Shown: piece by piece, positions 23,346 to 34,015 of the stretch
Position numbering within the stretch: the stretch's first letter is position 1
Layout of the letters: each line of letters opens with the position of its first letter
Source of the DNA: Timema cristinae
Lineage: Eukaryota; Arthropoda; Insecta; Phasmatodea; Timematidae
Reading direction: 5' to 3'
Assembly (NCBI GenBank): GCA_039000515.1
Contig: JBCFYV010000100.1
Coordinates: 20,641,551-20,705,550 of the forward strand
Length of the DNA: 64,000 bases
Translations under genes and position numbers: made by a program
The notes under the pieces: generated by a model
What the model saw: the letters and a program-made list of their open reading frames with translations, nothing else
The model's database searches: none
What the model was told of the DNA's origin: nothing

Positions 23346-24494
23346 TTTATTACAATAAAAACTTATATGGGATTAAATTCTATTTAGAAAAAAATTATAT
23401 TCTTGAAAAAATTAATAATTAATATTAGGCCATCTACATATATATAGAAATATATAGAAAATAAAAGTCATATAAGTTTCTTGTTGAGACCTAAAATTTG
23501 ACTGTCAGAAGTGACAGCTGCTAAACACATGTTTTTGCAGATCATATGGTTCGGCGGAGGGATACATAATTTGGTCTAGTTACTTTTCAGAGCTGTCAGA
23601 TATCAGCTGTGAGCTGTCAGTCAGCACCAAAGAAGTGCTGTGGGACCTATAAATAGCTTGACAAATGCTTTATCACTCATGGCAAATGCATTATCCTTAT
23701 CGTTAAAGATTCGAAATGGCCTATTTCTTGGATTGCAAACAAATGTAATATACCCGCCATCTGTATTTACCAATACTGCTGAGCTCTTCGAAATTTTATA
23801 TTTCGATTAGGTAGACCCCATCGAGAATTAGTGATAGAGATCAGTTCGAATTGTTTGTCTCGAATGGTCTCAAATGATTGAGAAATAGCAAATGTGAAAC
23901 TCGAAAAGTAAAAGTCCTCGAGATGCTCGAAAGCACACTCAGGAATACGGATCCAGACCTCTATTTAGTGGCACATTCCTTGACAAAAATAATAGCTTGT
24001 TATGAACCAATTAGCTGAAAATTGCGTGCCAATTTTAAAACAGTATAACTCATTATGTTAGATTTTAAACGCGTATAACTTTGTAGTTAATAGAATTTAA
24101 TGCATGTATTTTAATATGTATGTTAAAATAGACAATAATTGTTAGCTACAAATGTATAACAGCAAGTAGGTATTTAAAAATTGCTTGGCTATGATCAAAA
24201 TAGAGTATTAAATGATCTTGAGCTATTGTCTCATATAATTTTAATGAGATTGATGCTTTGTGTAAGAAAAATTTGGGGATCATCAGTATAGATTTAGACG
24301 AAATAGATCAACGATAGAACAAACTTTTATTACTTGGCAAGTATTAAAAAAAAGCGGGAATACAACACATGACGGTCCATCGATTCTAAACAAAATATTT
24401 TTGGGTTTCAGAACATAAAATCCACCGTATTTAAAAATAGGCTGAGCAACTTAATTATCATTGGGACAGGGATCCCTTTTTTAACCTGTTATTT

Positions 24495-24680
24495 ACTAGT
24501 GTATAAATATTTTTACTAAATACCGATTATGGTCAAAAGCGTTTGATACATTTTAATAATTTTATCATTGGAAGTGTGAACTCTTTATTATCCTGTAATT
24601 TTCTAATTTATTTATATTTTTACTAAATACCGATTTTGGTCAAAAGTGTTAGATACATTTTAATTTTGATTGGTGGTAAG
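24495..24680 (+). repeat. Direct duplication of about 65 bp
   Basis: TTTTTACTAAATACCGATT followed by TGGTCAAAAG and GATACATTTTAAT occurs at about 24509 and 24616, separated by about 40 bp. The two copies differ at a few positions. Surrounding sequence (24016-26000) holds no recognised gene. Confidence 0.8.
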
Positions 24681-25739
24681 TGAAAAGACTAGTCCTAACA
24701 CATTCCGTCAGCAGATATGTTTCATACTCAGACATGATTTCACAATAATTACGAGATACGCCATCATGGTGGATATTTGATCGATGATCAAGCTTGTATC
24801 TGACCGTATGTATTAGCATACATAAGATAATATGTACTTACCAATCAAGAGTTATTAAACATTCACTTACCGGTACTAATTCTGACCGTCAAGGCCAGTT
24901 TTATGGTCAGACTTAGACCTAGTCTTACAATGTCATGTTATTCTATTCGTTAGGGCTTAACAAAAGGCTAAGTGATAACGACCACTACTTTGAATTTTAC
25001 AATGTTCGGTTATAGCTAGTATCCTCGTTAAAGTGCTCGTAAAGATAATACAACGTCTACCTTCTGGTTAGCATTTTAACATCCACATTAACTTCCAAAC
25101 ATTCCGCCATATTGTTTTATATCTATTGTTATATTAAAGTGAGGTTAAATTATTATTTTTAGAAAATTTGGACAGCTATTTATGGATTCTCTTGGTTTTA
25201 GTTTGGTCCACCTGTGATTAAATAATGTTTCACCAATAATACCTAATCACAGATTTGTTGGGCTAAAATTCTAACTTTCAAGTAAATAAGCATGTACCTC
25301 TTTGGTGTACATGGTACGGTGTCAGCCTAACAGTTATTTTTTTTAAGAACAAAAATTACTTGCAGTCTAGCACTGAGATGATAATAAACTAATTATGTCT
25401 AATTTATTCCTTCTATTTAATATATCTTTTTAATTTGGATGCCAACGTTTCTTTCGGGCAATGTTTTGATATAGTGATTTGTAAGTCGTCGTGTGACGTG
25501 GGCAGAGGTTCTTAATTCCTGGTATCAACTTTTACTACAACTATTTTGGCTATCCTTACAGGTTTTTCTTTCCTATACAAAATTTGTAAATTCTTTTCAA
25601 TGGTTTCATTTCACGATTTGGAGTGGTCATTTCTTGTTATCAATAGCTATTAGTAATTGACAATAGCTTTAGGCCTAGTTATGTTTTTATTATCTTGTAA
25701 GCTATTATTTTTAGGTTTGAATGGCTAATATGGGATCTT

Positions 25740-26235
25740 TTTTTCTTCACTTTCTCCCCTCCAGTACACATTGTAGCATTAGCTGCAAGTCCAAGTAAAT
25801 AAACCATAGACTTACCCCATTACTCAGACACCGAGTGCTGTTGACCCAGCTACGGACTCTATACTCCCCGCCCCGCCACAACAAACACGTCCGGCCACGA
25901 CAACAAGCTACGAGACACTGAGGTGACACCGACGCATGTTTACAATACAAGATATCCCAGGCCAAAAGAACTTCGGAAGGAAGAAGAGACTCTTCGACCA
26001 GTGTCCAGTTTATCCTCAATTATTCTAGAATAGTGGGGAAGCCTATGTTGCGTGTGGATCCCCCCCCCCCCCCCCCGTTTACTTTCTTTGGTGTGCCTCC
26101 CTTTCCTTTGTGATCCCGTCATTCTATGTTCAGTGAGCTGTGCCAAATAATTTATAAGACTGGTTGTTCAATTGGAAGACCACTCTTGAACTGGCCTCGG
26201 CAATAGTAGGGCGAAGCTAACGCCTCAGAGATTAG
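25740..26235. other. GC-richer stretch with poly-C run, nature unknown
   Basis: A pyrimidine tract ending CCCCTCCAG (25757-25765) resembles a splice acceptor, and the region to 26235 is GC-richer than its flanks. It contains a run of 16 or 17 C at about 26060-26076. A 90-codon frame on the minus strand (25747-26019) has no recognised motif. It could be an exon with UTR or the edge of an old element. Nothing decides between them. Confidence 0.2.
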
Positions 26236-26544
26236 GAATTAAAATGTAAGCAAAATTCTCTTTTGACAAATTTTTTTTTCTTCTAAATTCCTTTTGGTTA
26301 AATATTTTTAATTCTTTATTTTATAAAACCAAAATTATAAGACTCTAATCAGATATGACCAAGCTGAGACTTCAGATAGTATTCATAATATAGGAATATC
26401 TAAGTCCTTTTTGGCACAATAAATATTTATCTAACTTTTAAAGAAGACTATCAACAATATTTGCTCGGTCAAATGTTTATTTGGACTTTTATTTGTCTTA
26501 GTGTTAAAATTTGGATTCAATGTTATGAGATAATAGTTATGGAG

Positions 26545-27650
26545 TTGAACGCTGATAGCGCAAGCGAAAGAATAATTGAAAACTCTATATGAACTTAGTT
26601 TATTGGACGCTAGTTAAGCCCGTATCACACGACACTTGTTATACTAGAAATCAAGTGTGCTAGCTAGCACCTAGATATCTGTATACTAGCTAGTACAATG
26701 GAAATGGGACTAGAGTATTCACACGCTGCTAGTTTGGTACTAGATTCTAGTGCAAATATTTCTAAAACGTCAGAGATTAATTTTGAGTGCAGCAGCTGAA
26801 TTAATTACTAATAAAGATATTGAAAATTATGAGAGGGAGCGTAGGAAAAAGAATATATACACGGGAATGGTTGGGAAAGACGAAATAAAGGTCTCAGGAT
26901 GCTAAATATTATACATTCGGAGGTTAGGTAGTATACATTCGGGGTGACACAAACGTTTAGTATCTCCCTAAATTTGTATTCATTTATTTACTTTGTGGTC
27001 AGAGGCCCCTAAGCCCATGGGTGTCCAAGTACAGTATCCTTGATACACAAATGTTCTTTTTTAGGCCTACGCACACTTAATATTCTAAAAAAAAACTAAA
27101 AAAACGCCCAAGGTTGGCATGCTATCAAGTTTATTTAGATTAAAATTGGGTCTGGAACACAGTTTGTCGTTTTTAGATGACATATATTAAATTAAATTTA
27201 CATATATTAAATATATTGTCATACTGTGGCAATTTGGTATTATATAAACAAGGTTGTTTAGAATTACTTTCTGCCAACAACAAAATCACATTCGATGACC
27301 ATGGTGACGTCATTTATACCATTTCTCTACACAACAGTCTCAGCGCTTATGATTGGTTGAATTACACAGACTAGTGTCGAAACTATTACGAAAATAGCAC
27401 GTGTTCTATCCTCACAACTAGTATGGTAGCCAGTACCAATTGGCAGAATCAGTATACTTTTTCTGATTCACACAACGCTAGATGATGACGTGCTAGCTAG
27501 TGCTAGCTATCACACTGGATTTCAAGTACGAGCTAGTGTCGTGTGATACGGATTTGTCAATAGCGCCTGTATTATGTTGTTAATAGGAAGTATTTTTGGA
27601 CTTAGTTTATTGAACGCTAAGAGCGCTAGTGAGGAGATTATTGGAAATCA
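26545..27650 (+). repeat. GAACGCTA-type direct repeats flanking a MITE
   Basis: The words CTTAGTTTATTGRACGCTA occur at about 26592 and 27601, with GAACGCTGATAGCGC at 26547 and GAACGCTAAGAGCGC at about 27612. The MITE at 26619-27552 lies between these related short units. It therefore either landed within a small local tandem array or duplicated surrounding sequence. Confidence 0.6.
26619..27552. mobile_element. 0.93-kb CTAG-rich MITE
   Basis: Left end CCCGTATCACACGACACT, complement of right end TCCGTATCACACGACACT, with similarity continuing inward for about 60 bp through GAAATC and GTGTGCTAGCTAGCACC. The ends are packed with CTAG and GCTAGC. A 65-codon frame inside has no known domain. The same end, TTAAGTCCGTATCACA, appears at 35980-35995 before a gap. 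The left copy also reads TTAAG before CCCGTATC, so TTAAG may belong to the element. The target duplication could not be settled, so the superfamily is open. Confidence 0.8.
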
Positions 27651-27790
27651 CCATATGTATTTTGAATATAAAAAAGTAGTATTTAGACTAGGATAACTAG
27701 ATGTGTACTAATCAACGTTAAGATCAATAATAAACAATTTTGATATTATTTATGTTAGGGCAAGACGATGTAAGGCATATTATTTATATC

Positions 27791-27971
27791 TTTCAGAATA
27801 TTGTAAATTGCACCTAAATACCCGGCTGTACTTTGTTTCACTCTGGTGGTAATCTTGTTAACTAAAGCAACTCAAGAGAGTAAATGTTTCTGTGAATAAT
27901 TTCTGTGTTTTGTTTTGTTGTAAGAATTGAAGAATTATCACAATCTATAATTTTTCCTAAACGCTTTCAAT
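27791..27971 (+). repeat. 5' LTR of the copia element
   Basis: It begins TTTCAGAATATTGTAAATTG, where the 3' LTR has TGTCAG, so the usual TG start has mutated to TT. It ends near CGCTTTCAATA. It shares TACTTTGTTTCACTCTGGTG and TTTTGTTGTAAGAATTGAAG with the 3' LTR. Confidence 0.85.
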
Positions 27972-27974
27972 AAA

Positions 27975-27986
27975 TTATGGGCCCAG
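27975..27986 (+). promoter_or_regulatory. Copia primer-binding site (tRNA-iMet fragment)
   Basis: TTATGGGCCCAG directly follows the 5' LTR. Drosophila copia uses an internal half of initiator tRNA-Met as primer and has a nearly identical GGTTATGGGCCCAG site. This supports both the LTR boundary and the copia assignment. Confidence 0.75.
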
Positions 27987-28283
27987 GATTAGTTCCTAAT
28001 GCGTTGTTGGTTCTCTAAAGATAAAACGAATCAGTTTCGTAGTTTTTGTTGCTAGAGTTATCCATGCTGCGTGACTGTTAACGTCTCAAGAAAGTTGTTT
28101 TTCATGAGCACATTAAGTTTAGTGTTTTAATATTCAAGTGAACATTCTCATGGAAAATTTATGTTTATCAGTTAAACTAAAAAGTGAAGTTTCAAGTAAT
28201 TGTACGCAATTTAAGTTTATTTACTTAATATAATCTGTTTCTGTAAGAATAGACCTTGATCTGAACCTTGAACTTTAGTCAAA

Positions 28284-29143
28284 ATGTCGGAAAAGATCGA
28301 CATATCAAGTGTTAATAAGTTTAATGGTAGTAACTACCAGCAGTGGAAGTTCCAGTTGACATGCGCTCTACGCGCCAAAGATGTTTCAAAATCGATAAAG
28401 GTGAAAAAGCTATGCCTACTGTAAATGCAAATAAGGCAATAGATCTATGGCAACAAAGGGACGCCATACTTATGTTTACCCTTACCTCAGCTATGGAGCT
28501 CAGTCAGATTGCCTTGATTGAAAATTGTAAATCGTCCTATAAAATTCTAAGCAAACTAGATTCTATTTATGAGCACAGATTAGAAACAAATAAAATGATA
28601 GTACATAAGCGTTTCTATCATTATCAGTGGAGCTCGGCCGATTCAGTGGATCACCACATCGCCAAAGTGGAAGCTCTCGCTCGACAAATAAAAGAGGTCG
28701 GAGATTCAGTTAGTGATCTAGCTATCATGACCAAGATCTTGAGTAGTCTACCTCTGAAATATAAGAGTTTCAGACAGGCCTGGCTTTCCATGAGAGAGGA
28801 CAAACAAACCATTGCCAATTTGACATCCCATCTGATTGATGAAGAGGCGAGCCTGACTAAGGGGGAAGAGCAAGAAACTGCTTTAGCCTCCATATCTAAC
28901 CGAGAAACTAAATCTCGTGGACATAAACCACGATTTTATGAAGCAGGAAAACAAAGTAACCAAACCATAAGAAACCTTACCTGTTATAACTGCCAACGTA
29001 AAGGCCACCTTGCCCGTGACTGCCGGAGTGAGAAGAAAAATCGACCAGTCTCTGATAAAGGCAGAGCTGACCAGTCAAATTTTTCTGCCTTTAATCTTGG
29101 GGAAGCAAATGTATGTATTTATTTTTCTGACGAGAATACTTGA
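28284..29143 (+). pseudogene. Copia gag with CCHC zinc knuckle
   Basis: The natural start is probably ATG 28284 (MSEKIDISSVNKFNGSNYQQ, typical of copia gag openings). A frameshift near 28385 moves the rest into the frame that is open to 29143. The body is the copia-type gag domain. Near residues 215-230 of the main frame is the nucleocapsid knuckle CYNCQRKGHLARDC. The frame ends at TGA 29141-29143, where the protease motif would need Trp. Confidence 0.88.
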
Positions 29144-29350
29144 ACCATGATTAGTGGGGCTTCCAGCCATATGACATGGCACAGAGACTACTTTGACAAG
29201 TTTGAAGAGATTAGTGATGGCTCTTCTGTGCGTCTTGGTGACAACCACAAGCTTTTTGTCAGAGGGAAAGGTGCTGTGATGATTCGTAAGTTTCTGAATG
29301 GCAGTGGTATGACTCGGTCATTAGAGACGCCCTATTTGTTCCAGAACTGA
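29141..29350 (+). pseudogene. Copia protease, catalytic Asp lost
   Basis: Retroviral-type aspartic protease region in continuity with gag. Instead of the expected DSGAS the sequence reads ISGASSHMT, so the catalytic Asp codon is changed. The preceding Trp codon is a stop. Downstream VRLGDNHKLFVRGKGAVMI fits the family. The frame closes at 29350 with a further frameshift. Confidence 0.8.
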
Positions 29351-29443
29351 AAAATAGCCTCATGTCTGAAGGAAAAAATCACCAAGCTAGTAATGAAAAC
29401 AGTATAATCAGACAATTTCTTCTAAGTTTTTGAAAAAGGAAAG

Positions 29444-30110
29444 TTGGCCGCTTGTGGTGAACACCAGCCAAATAACCTGTATAAAATGATTTTGCAGACT
29501 CTAACCTCAAATGAGGCCAATTCTGTCACTCAGACTAGTTTAAAGCTATGGCACGAGCACCTCGGACACATAAATGCTAGAGATTTGAAGGAGTTAGTCC
29601 TAAAAGGCTTAGCCGAGGGTGTAGATCTGAGTGATGTAGACAATTTCTTTTGCCCTGGCTGTGCATATGGAAAGAACCCCAAGCTCCCGTTCAACAACCC
29701 AACCCACCAGAAGATGAAGGTTGGTGAGTTGATATACAGTGAACTTGGTGTCATGCCGGTTGAGTCTGTAGGAGGAGCTAAGTACTTTGTTACTTTCAAA
29801 GATGACTACTCTGGCTATAGAGTAGTATCTTTCATTAAATATAAAAGCGATACACTACAATGTTTTAAATATCTTTGTAAGATTGTAGAAACCAAATACA
29901 AGCGAAGTGTGCAAATAGTCCATACAGAAAATGGTACAGAATACATCAATGTGGAATTTCAGGATTTTCTTGCCTCAAAAGGGATAATTGCTGAGAGAAC
30001 TGCCCCATACACATCCGAACAAAACTCTCGCTCAGAAAGAGATATGTGAACAATTGTTGAGAGTGCCCGGGTGATGCTTTGCAGCAGTAACCTCCTTCAA
30101 GATTTGGGTG
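29444..30110 (+). pseudogene. Copia integrase
   Basis: Begins with the GAG-pre-integrase zinc region: LWHEHLGHINARDL supplies the histidines and FFCPGCAYGK the cysteines. The core follows with ELIYSELGVMP (Asp of the family form replaced by Glu), YFVTFKDDYSGY, VHTENGTEYIN (second Asp replaced by Glu) and YTSEQNSRSERDM (last Glu kept). A stop at 30047-30049 interrupts the domain. Two catalytic changes plus the stop make it inactive. Confidence 0.87.
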
Positions 30111-31549
30111 AAAGCTGTAGATTGTGCTGTATACATATTAAACCGTACATCTACAAAGCAGCCACTTAACTCCACACCCCTGGAACTGTGGACCGGCAAA
30201 AAGCTTCAGCTGTCGCATGAAAAGACGTTTGGATGTGAAGTCTATATGCTGGTGCAAAATGGAAGAAAGAAGTTGGATAAGAAATCCAAGAAGATGATAC
30301 TTGTTGGAGATGATGGAAATTCTACCAACTACAGGCTGTACGATCCTGACACTAAGAAAACTAGTATATCAAGAAATGTTCTCTTCGATGAAACACAACA
30401 AGGCTTTGAAATAACTATCCAATACGTGCCCATTAAAATTGACTGTGATGAAGAAGCTGAAGTCGAGAGCCAAGAAGACTATGAGACTAAGAAGACATCC
30501 CCAGAGCCAGAGCCGGGTGAGCCTTCAGCAGAAATTCTTCAAGAGGATGAATCATACAAGATGTCTAGGCCTACTCATAACCTCAGACTTCGTAGTGTTT
30601 TAAAGCTACCAGCAAGATTCATTGAGAATCTTCTCTGCGTTGAGGAAGATACTCCTAGTACCTATTCTGAAGCTGTTACATGCCTGGACAACTTCAAGTG
30701 GGAAACTGCTATGAAAGAGGAAGTTGATGCCTTAGAGAAAAATTACACATGGACAATGGTATCAATACCTGAAGGGAAAGACCCATCGACTCAAGATGGG
30801 TCTTTAAAATTTAAATAAACTCTTTGGGTGAGACTACGAGATATAAAGCACGTTTGTGTGCAAAAGGTTACACACAAAAGTTGGGAATAGGCTACAATGA
30901 AACATTTTCCCCCACGACTCGATATGATTCGATTAGAGTGCGCCTCTCTATTGCAGTTAAATTTGACTATGAACTAACCCAATTTGATGTCAAAACCGCA
31001 TTCCATAATGTAGATCTTGAAGAGGAGATATACATGAGTCCTCCAGAAGGGATACAGGTGGATTAAAATGTTGTTTGTAGACTCAATAGAATCTTTATGG
31101 TCTGAAGCAATTGTCACAATGTTGGAACCGAAAGTTCGACCAATTCATAAAGGATTTTGGCTTCAGGCTATTTAATGGAGACAAATGTATCTACAAAGCC
31201 GATGTTAAGGGGAATTGTGTCTTTCTAATCCTTTTTGTCGACGATGGTCTTGTGATGGGGCCGAATAAGACATTATTTAACGTTGTAATCAATGAGTTGC
31301 AGAAGGGTTTTGAGATCACGACATCATCAGTAGAATTCTTTGTGGGGTGCAGATACACTACAACAGAGAAGATGGTAGGTACACTCTTCATTGGACAATC
31401 AACTTACATACACCAGATCGCCAAAATATTCAATATTCAGGACGCTAAACCTTGTATCTTGCTTGCAGATTCCAGTATTCGCCTACATGCCGCAGAAGAA
31501 GACCAATTAATGAAGCATGTACCATACAGGGAAGCAGTTGGAAAATTAA
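30108..31549 (+). pseudogene. Copia integrase C-terminus and reverse transcriptase, 5' part
   Basis: 30108-30818 covers the integrase tail and linker (YILNRTSTKQPLNSTPLELW, later a Glu-rich linker and MKEEVDALEKNYTW, which opens the RT domain). 30824-31066 continues with TRYKARLCAKGYTQ and LTQFDVKTAFHNVDLEEEIY. 31111-31549 holds FLILFVDDGLVMG, the FVDD form of the YVDD active site, and PYREAVGKL. Stops at 30816-30818 and 31064-31066 and a frameshift near 31100 break the frame. The MITE at 31550 splits the last motif. Confidence 0.88.
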
Positions 31550-32285
31550 AGGCCACATTACACGTAGCAGGTTGCAGCGCTGCTTTCTGATATCGTTCTG
31601 CAGTTCTGTGAGCTGATAAATCTGGGTTACCTATTACATACAAGCTGCATTCTGACGAATGATCATCTTTCCACTCAGTGGAGAGGGAGTTATTTTATCG
31701 TCCGCACTTGGTTTTGCTGGTTAAATTTGTGCCAATATGTCTCGTCAACAACAAGAAGACGAAGAGCTGCTTATATTGTACGAATACTAGCAAAGTTTGA
31801 AATCTCGCAGTGTTGTAAAACGCAGAAACAAACGTGTGTGGAGTCGAAATTTAGTGAACGGAACAATGTGTCACATACTGTCACGATGTTACCTGAATTA
31901 GATGCTGATGACTTCCAAAACTTCTTAAACGTATGAATGAAGACCCCTACAAGCTTATTTACTCTATAGTCTCTAATATAAACACAGTGAACGTGGTCCA
32001 CATGAACGAAAAGTTGAGAAAATATATCCTCTGGTTTGGTACTACCTTATCTCGACCAGGCGCACGCACGCGCAGTACAACATTCGACAAGTTGGAAGCG
32101 CAGAAAGCGATTACACGGTGCAGAAAGCAGTCATCCGATCAGAAAATATCAAACTCGTTTAATATTTGCACTGCCAGCTTTCTGATACGCGCACCGATCA
32201 CTTAGGTATATTACATGATCATCTTGCAGCGCTGCAAAATGACGTCAGAAAGCAGCGCTGCAACCTGCTACGTGTAATGCGGCCT
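31550..32285. mobile_element. 736-bp PIF/Harbinger-derived MITE inside copia RT
   Basis: TAA at 31547-31549 and 32286-32288 flanks ends that read AGGCCACATTACACGTAGCA on the left and AGGCCGCATTACACGTAGCA as the complement of the right, with inverted similarity over about 38 bp. The copia frame confirms the insertion: VGKL before it joins IFICKVSRPDIAFAVG after it, with one TAA removed. Inside, 31738-32030 holds a worn Harbinger transposase N-terminus (LDADDFQNFL, then MNEDPYKLIYSIVSN; family form: LxxDxxxFxxyxRMxxxxFxxLL). It is therefore an internal-deletion derivative of a Harbinger element. Confidence 0.93.
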
Positions 32286-32913
32286 TAATATTTATTTGCA
32301 AAGTCAGTCGACCTGATATAGCGTTTGCAGTGGGGAAAGTCAGTGAATATGGCAAAAACTTTGACAAAAAGCACTGGAACAGTGACAAGAAAATTATTAA
32401 ATATCGCAAAGACACAGCCAACTATAGAGTCATGTATCGAAAGTCCGAAGACCCAATATTACTATTGTGGGATATTCAGACTCTGATTATGCTGGAGACC
32501 TTGATACAATATGATCGACAACGGGCTACATATTCAAGATCTCGGATGGTCCTATTAGTTGAAGCAATACCAGACAGCAAACAGTAGCCCTCTCAACCAC
32601 CGAAGCTGAATATATGGCAGTCTTAGCAGCATCTAAAGAAGCTATGTGGCTTAGAACTATGTTCATGGACATCTTTGAAAAAGTCGCTGCACCAACGGTG
32701 ATCTTTGTTGACCATCAAAGTGCCATAAAACTTGTGAAAAATCCAGAATATCACAAGCGTACCAAGCACATAGATATTCGCTACCATTATATTCGGGAGC
32801 GGTTTGAACATGAGAACGTCGAGCTGCGATACACCGCATCGAAGGATCAGCTTGCCGACATACTTACGAAGAAGCCATTACCCCGTGAGGTTTTTTCAAC
32901 GACTATGTGCTGA
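32286..32913 (+). pseudogene. Copia reverse transcriptase 3' part and RNase H
   Basis: Resumes the motif cut by the MITE (KVSRPDIAFAVGKVSEYGKN, KKHWN). The RNase H domain follows in alternating frames: VGYSDSDYAGDLDT (catalytic Asp present, near 32466-32510), TVALSTTEAEYMAVLAASKE near 32590-32640, VDHQSAIKLVKNPEYHKRTK, HIDIRYHYIRE and ADILTKKPLP. The last frame is open to the stop at 32911-32913. At least three frameshifts or stops lie between these pieces. Confidence 0.88.
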
Positions 32914-32969
32914 TTTGGTAACTGAGTCTTCTTGAAGTAGTGAATTAATTTTGTTTGTTTGTATTCTTA

Positions 32970-32971
<2 letters not shown>

Positions 32972-33041
<70 letters not shown>
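32972..33041. repeat. (TA)n microsatellite in copia 3' leader
   Basis: About 35 TA units between the pol stop and the 3' LTR. Slippage here is expected, so its length is likely to vary between individuals. Confidence 0.95.
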
Positions 33042-33045
<4 letters not shown>

Positions 33046-33100
33046 TTTAACAATGCCACTATGACATTATAAAGTTTTTTAGGTGCTTATTAAGGGAGTG

Positions 33101-33285
33101 TGTCAGAATATTGTAAATTGCGCCTAAATACCCAAGCTGTACTTTGTTTCACTCTGGTGATAATCTTGTTAACTAAAGGAACTCTAGAGAGTCTTTGTTT
33201 CTGTGATTAATATCTGTGTTTTGTTTTGTTGTAAGAATTGAAGAATTATCAGAATCTATATAATTTTTCCTAAACGCTTTCAAAA
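33101..33285 (+). repeat. 3' LTR of the copia element
   Basis: Begins TGTCAGAATATTGTAAATTG after a short purine tract (TTAAGGGAG, a plausible polypurine tract). It ends near CGCTTTCAAAA, just before ATATC. It keeps the TG start that the 5' copy has lost. Confidence 0.85.
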
Positions 33286-33289
33286 ATAT

Positions 33290-34010
33290 CGATATTTAAT
33301 CGTGTTTGAGAGCAGTAAACAATGATTAAATCGATTTATATTTCATGTAGAAAAATGAGTATTTCAGAGAGATTTAATAAAAAAAATGTATTGTACTTTT
33401 TGACTAATAATTACGTATTTAACTTAAGATATTGTTAACTTAAATTTAATGAAGGTAATCATTATAATATTTTGCGCATTCTTCTAATGAAACTTTTAAA
33501 CTTTGCTGCAGGGATCACGAACTTTTCTGTATGTTTTAGGGTTCTTTCCCTGTTATTTATTGTTCATATTATATTGAAATATTTAATAAATTATCCATTT
33601 TAAGGACTTCACCTTTTACGAAATACCACTTTCACTTACATATCCTTATGTTTAATACTACCCAACTTCCAAGGCTTTTTGTTAGGTAAATTGTTAGGAG
33701 GACATTTTTTATTATTGGGGGTGACCGTGGGGCAGGTTCTGCAATCGGATCAAATTGCGTGTTCTGGGTACAGCTTACATACCCATATTTTAATAGTATT
33801 CATGACTCACAACATGCACTCTTATCCGCCTTTTGTTGTATATATAGTATTTGGACTCTACTAATTAGGTTTTTTGGTTAGGAATAGAGTTCAACGCCCA
33901 TGGTTAATTAAGGGTGGTTTTTATCTGAATATTAAATTGTGTGATTAAAAATTGACTATGACTCTACTGTTTGGATATTTAATTATTTTGAAGCTGTGTT
34001 TAACTCTTTT
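33290..34010. other. AT-rich DNA, nothing recognised
   Basis: No coding motif, repeat or RNA gene recognised on either strand between the copia element and the fold-back. Confidence 0.5.
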
Positions 34011-34015
34011 ACATA

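Larger units (their letters stand above)
19280..23649 (+). mobile_element. 4.37-kb Tc1/mariner-like (DDE_3 type) transposon remnant inside RepA
   Basis: RepA copy 2 is uninterrupted here (CAATCTAAATAGC at about 46759), while copy 1 has TA on each side of a 4370-bp insert. The ends form an imperfect inverted repeat of about 38 bp sharing ACTTCT-TGGT and TGACAGCT, with further TGACAGCT-like motifs just inside the right end. It contains a transposase N-terminal exon (21037-21245), a C-terminal exon (22171-22345), a 129-bp tandem triplication and an inserted SINE. The catalytic core between the exons is missing. Confidence 0.75.
16087..24015 (-). mobile_element. RepA copy 1: PIF/Harbinger-like derivative, nested insertions
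   Basis: With its two insertions removed (16471-17007 and 19280-23649), this matches 44230-47143 from TTGATGAAACAATAAATG to ATGAACCAATTAGC, roughly 90-93% by eye. The minus strand carries a PIF-type transposase N-terminal exon (split here) and a separate 270-bp open exon. The nuclease domain is absent, so it is a deletion derivative. Neither end shows a clean inverted repeat or target duplication, so the true boundaries may lie slightly outside the shared segment. Confidence 0.75.
27791..33285 (+). mobile_element. Ty1/copia LTR retrotransposon, degenerate
   Basis: Two LTRs of about 180 bp (27791-27971 and 33101-33285) flank a copia-type gag-pol in the order gag, protease, integrase, reverse transcriptase, RNase H. 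A copia-style primer site follows the left LTR. ATATC stands just outside both LTRs (27786-27790 and 33286-33290), a likely 5-bp target duplication. The LTRs differ at a fair number of sites, so the insertion is not recent. A 736-bp Harbinger-derived MITE sits in the reverse transcriptase. Removing it leaves about 4.76 kb, normal for copia. Confidence 0.93.

Noticed and set aside
25747..26146. Two minus-strand frames of 90 and 68 codons near the poly-C run
   Set aside because: Rely on GC-rich low-complexity sequence. No domain or splice partner recognised.
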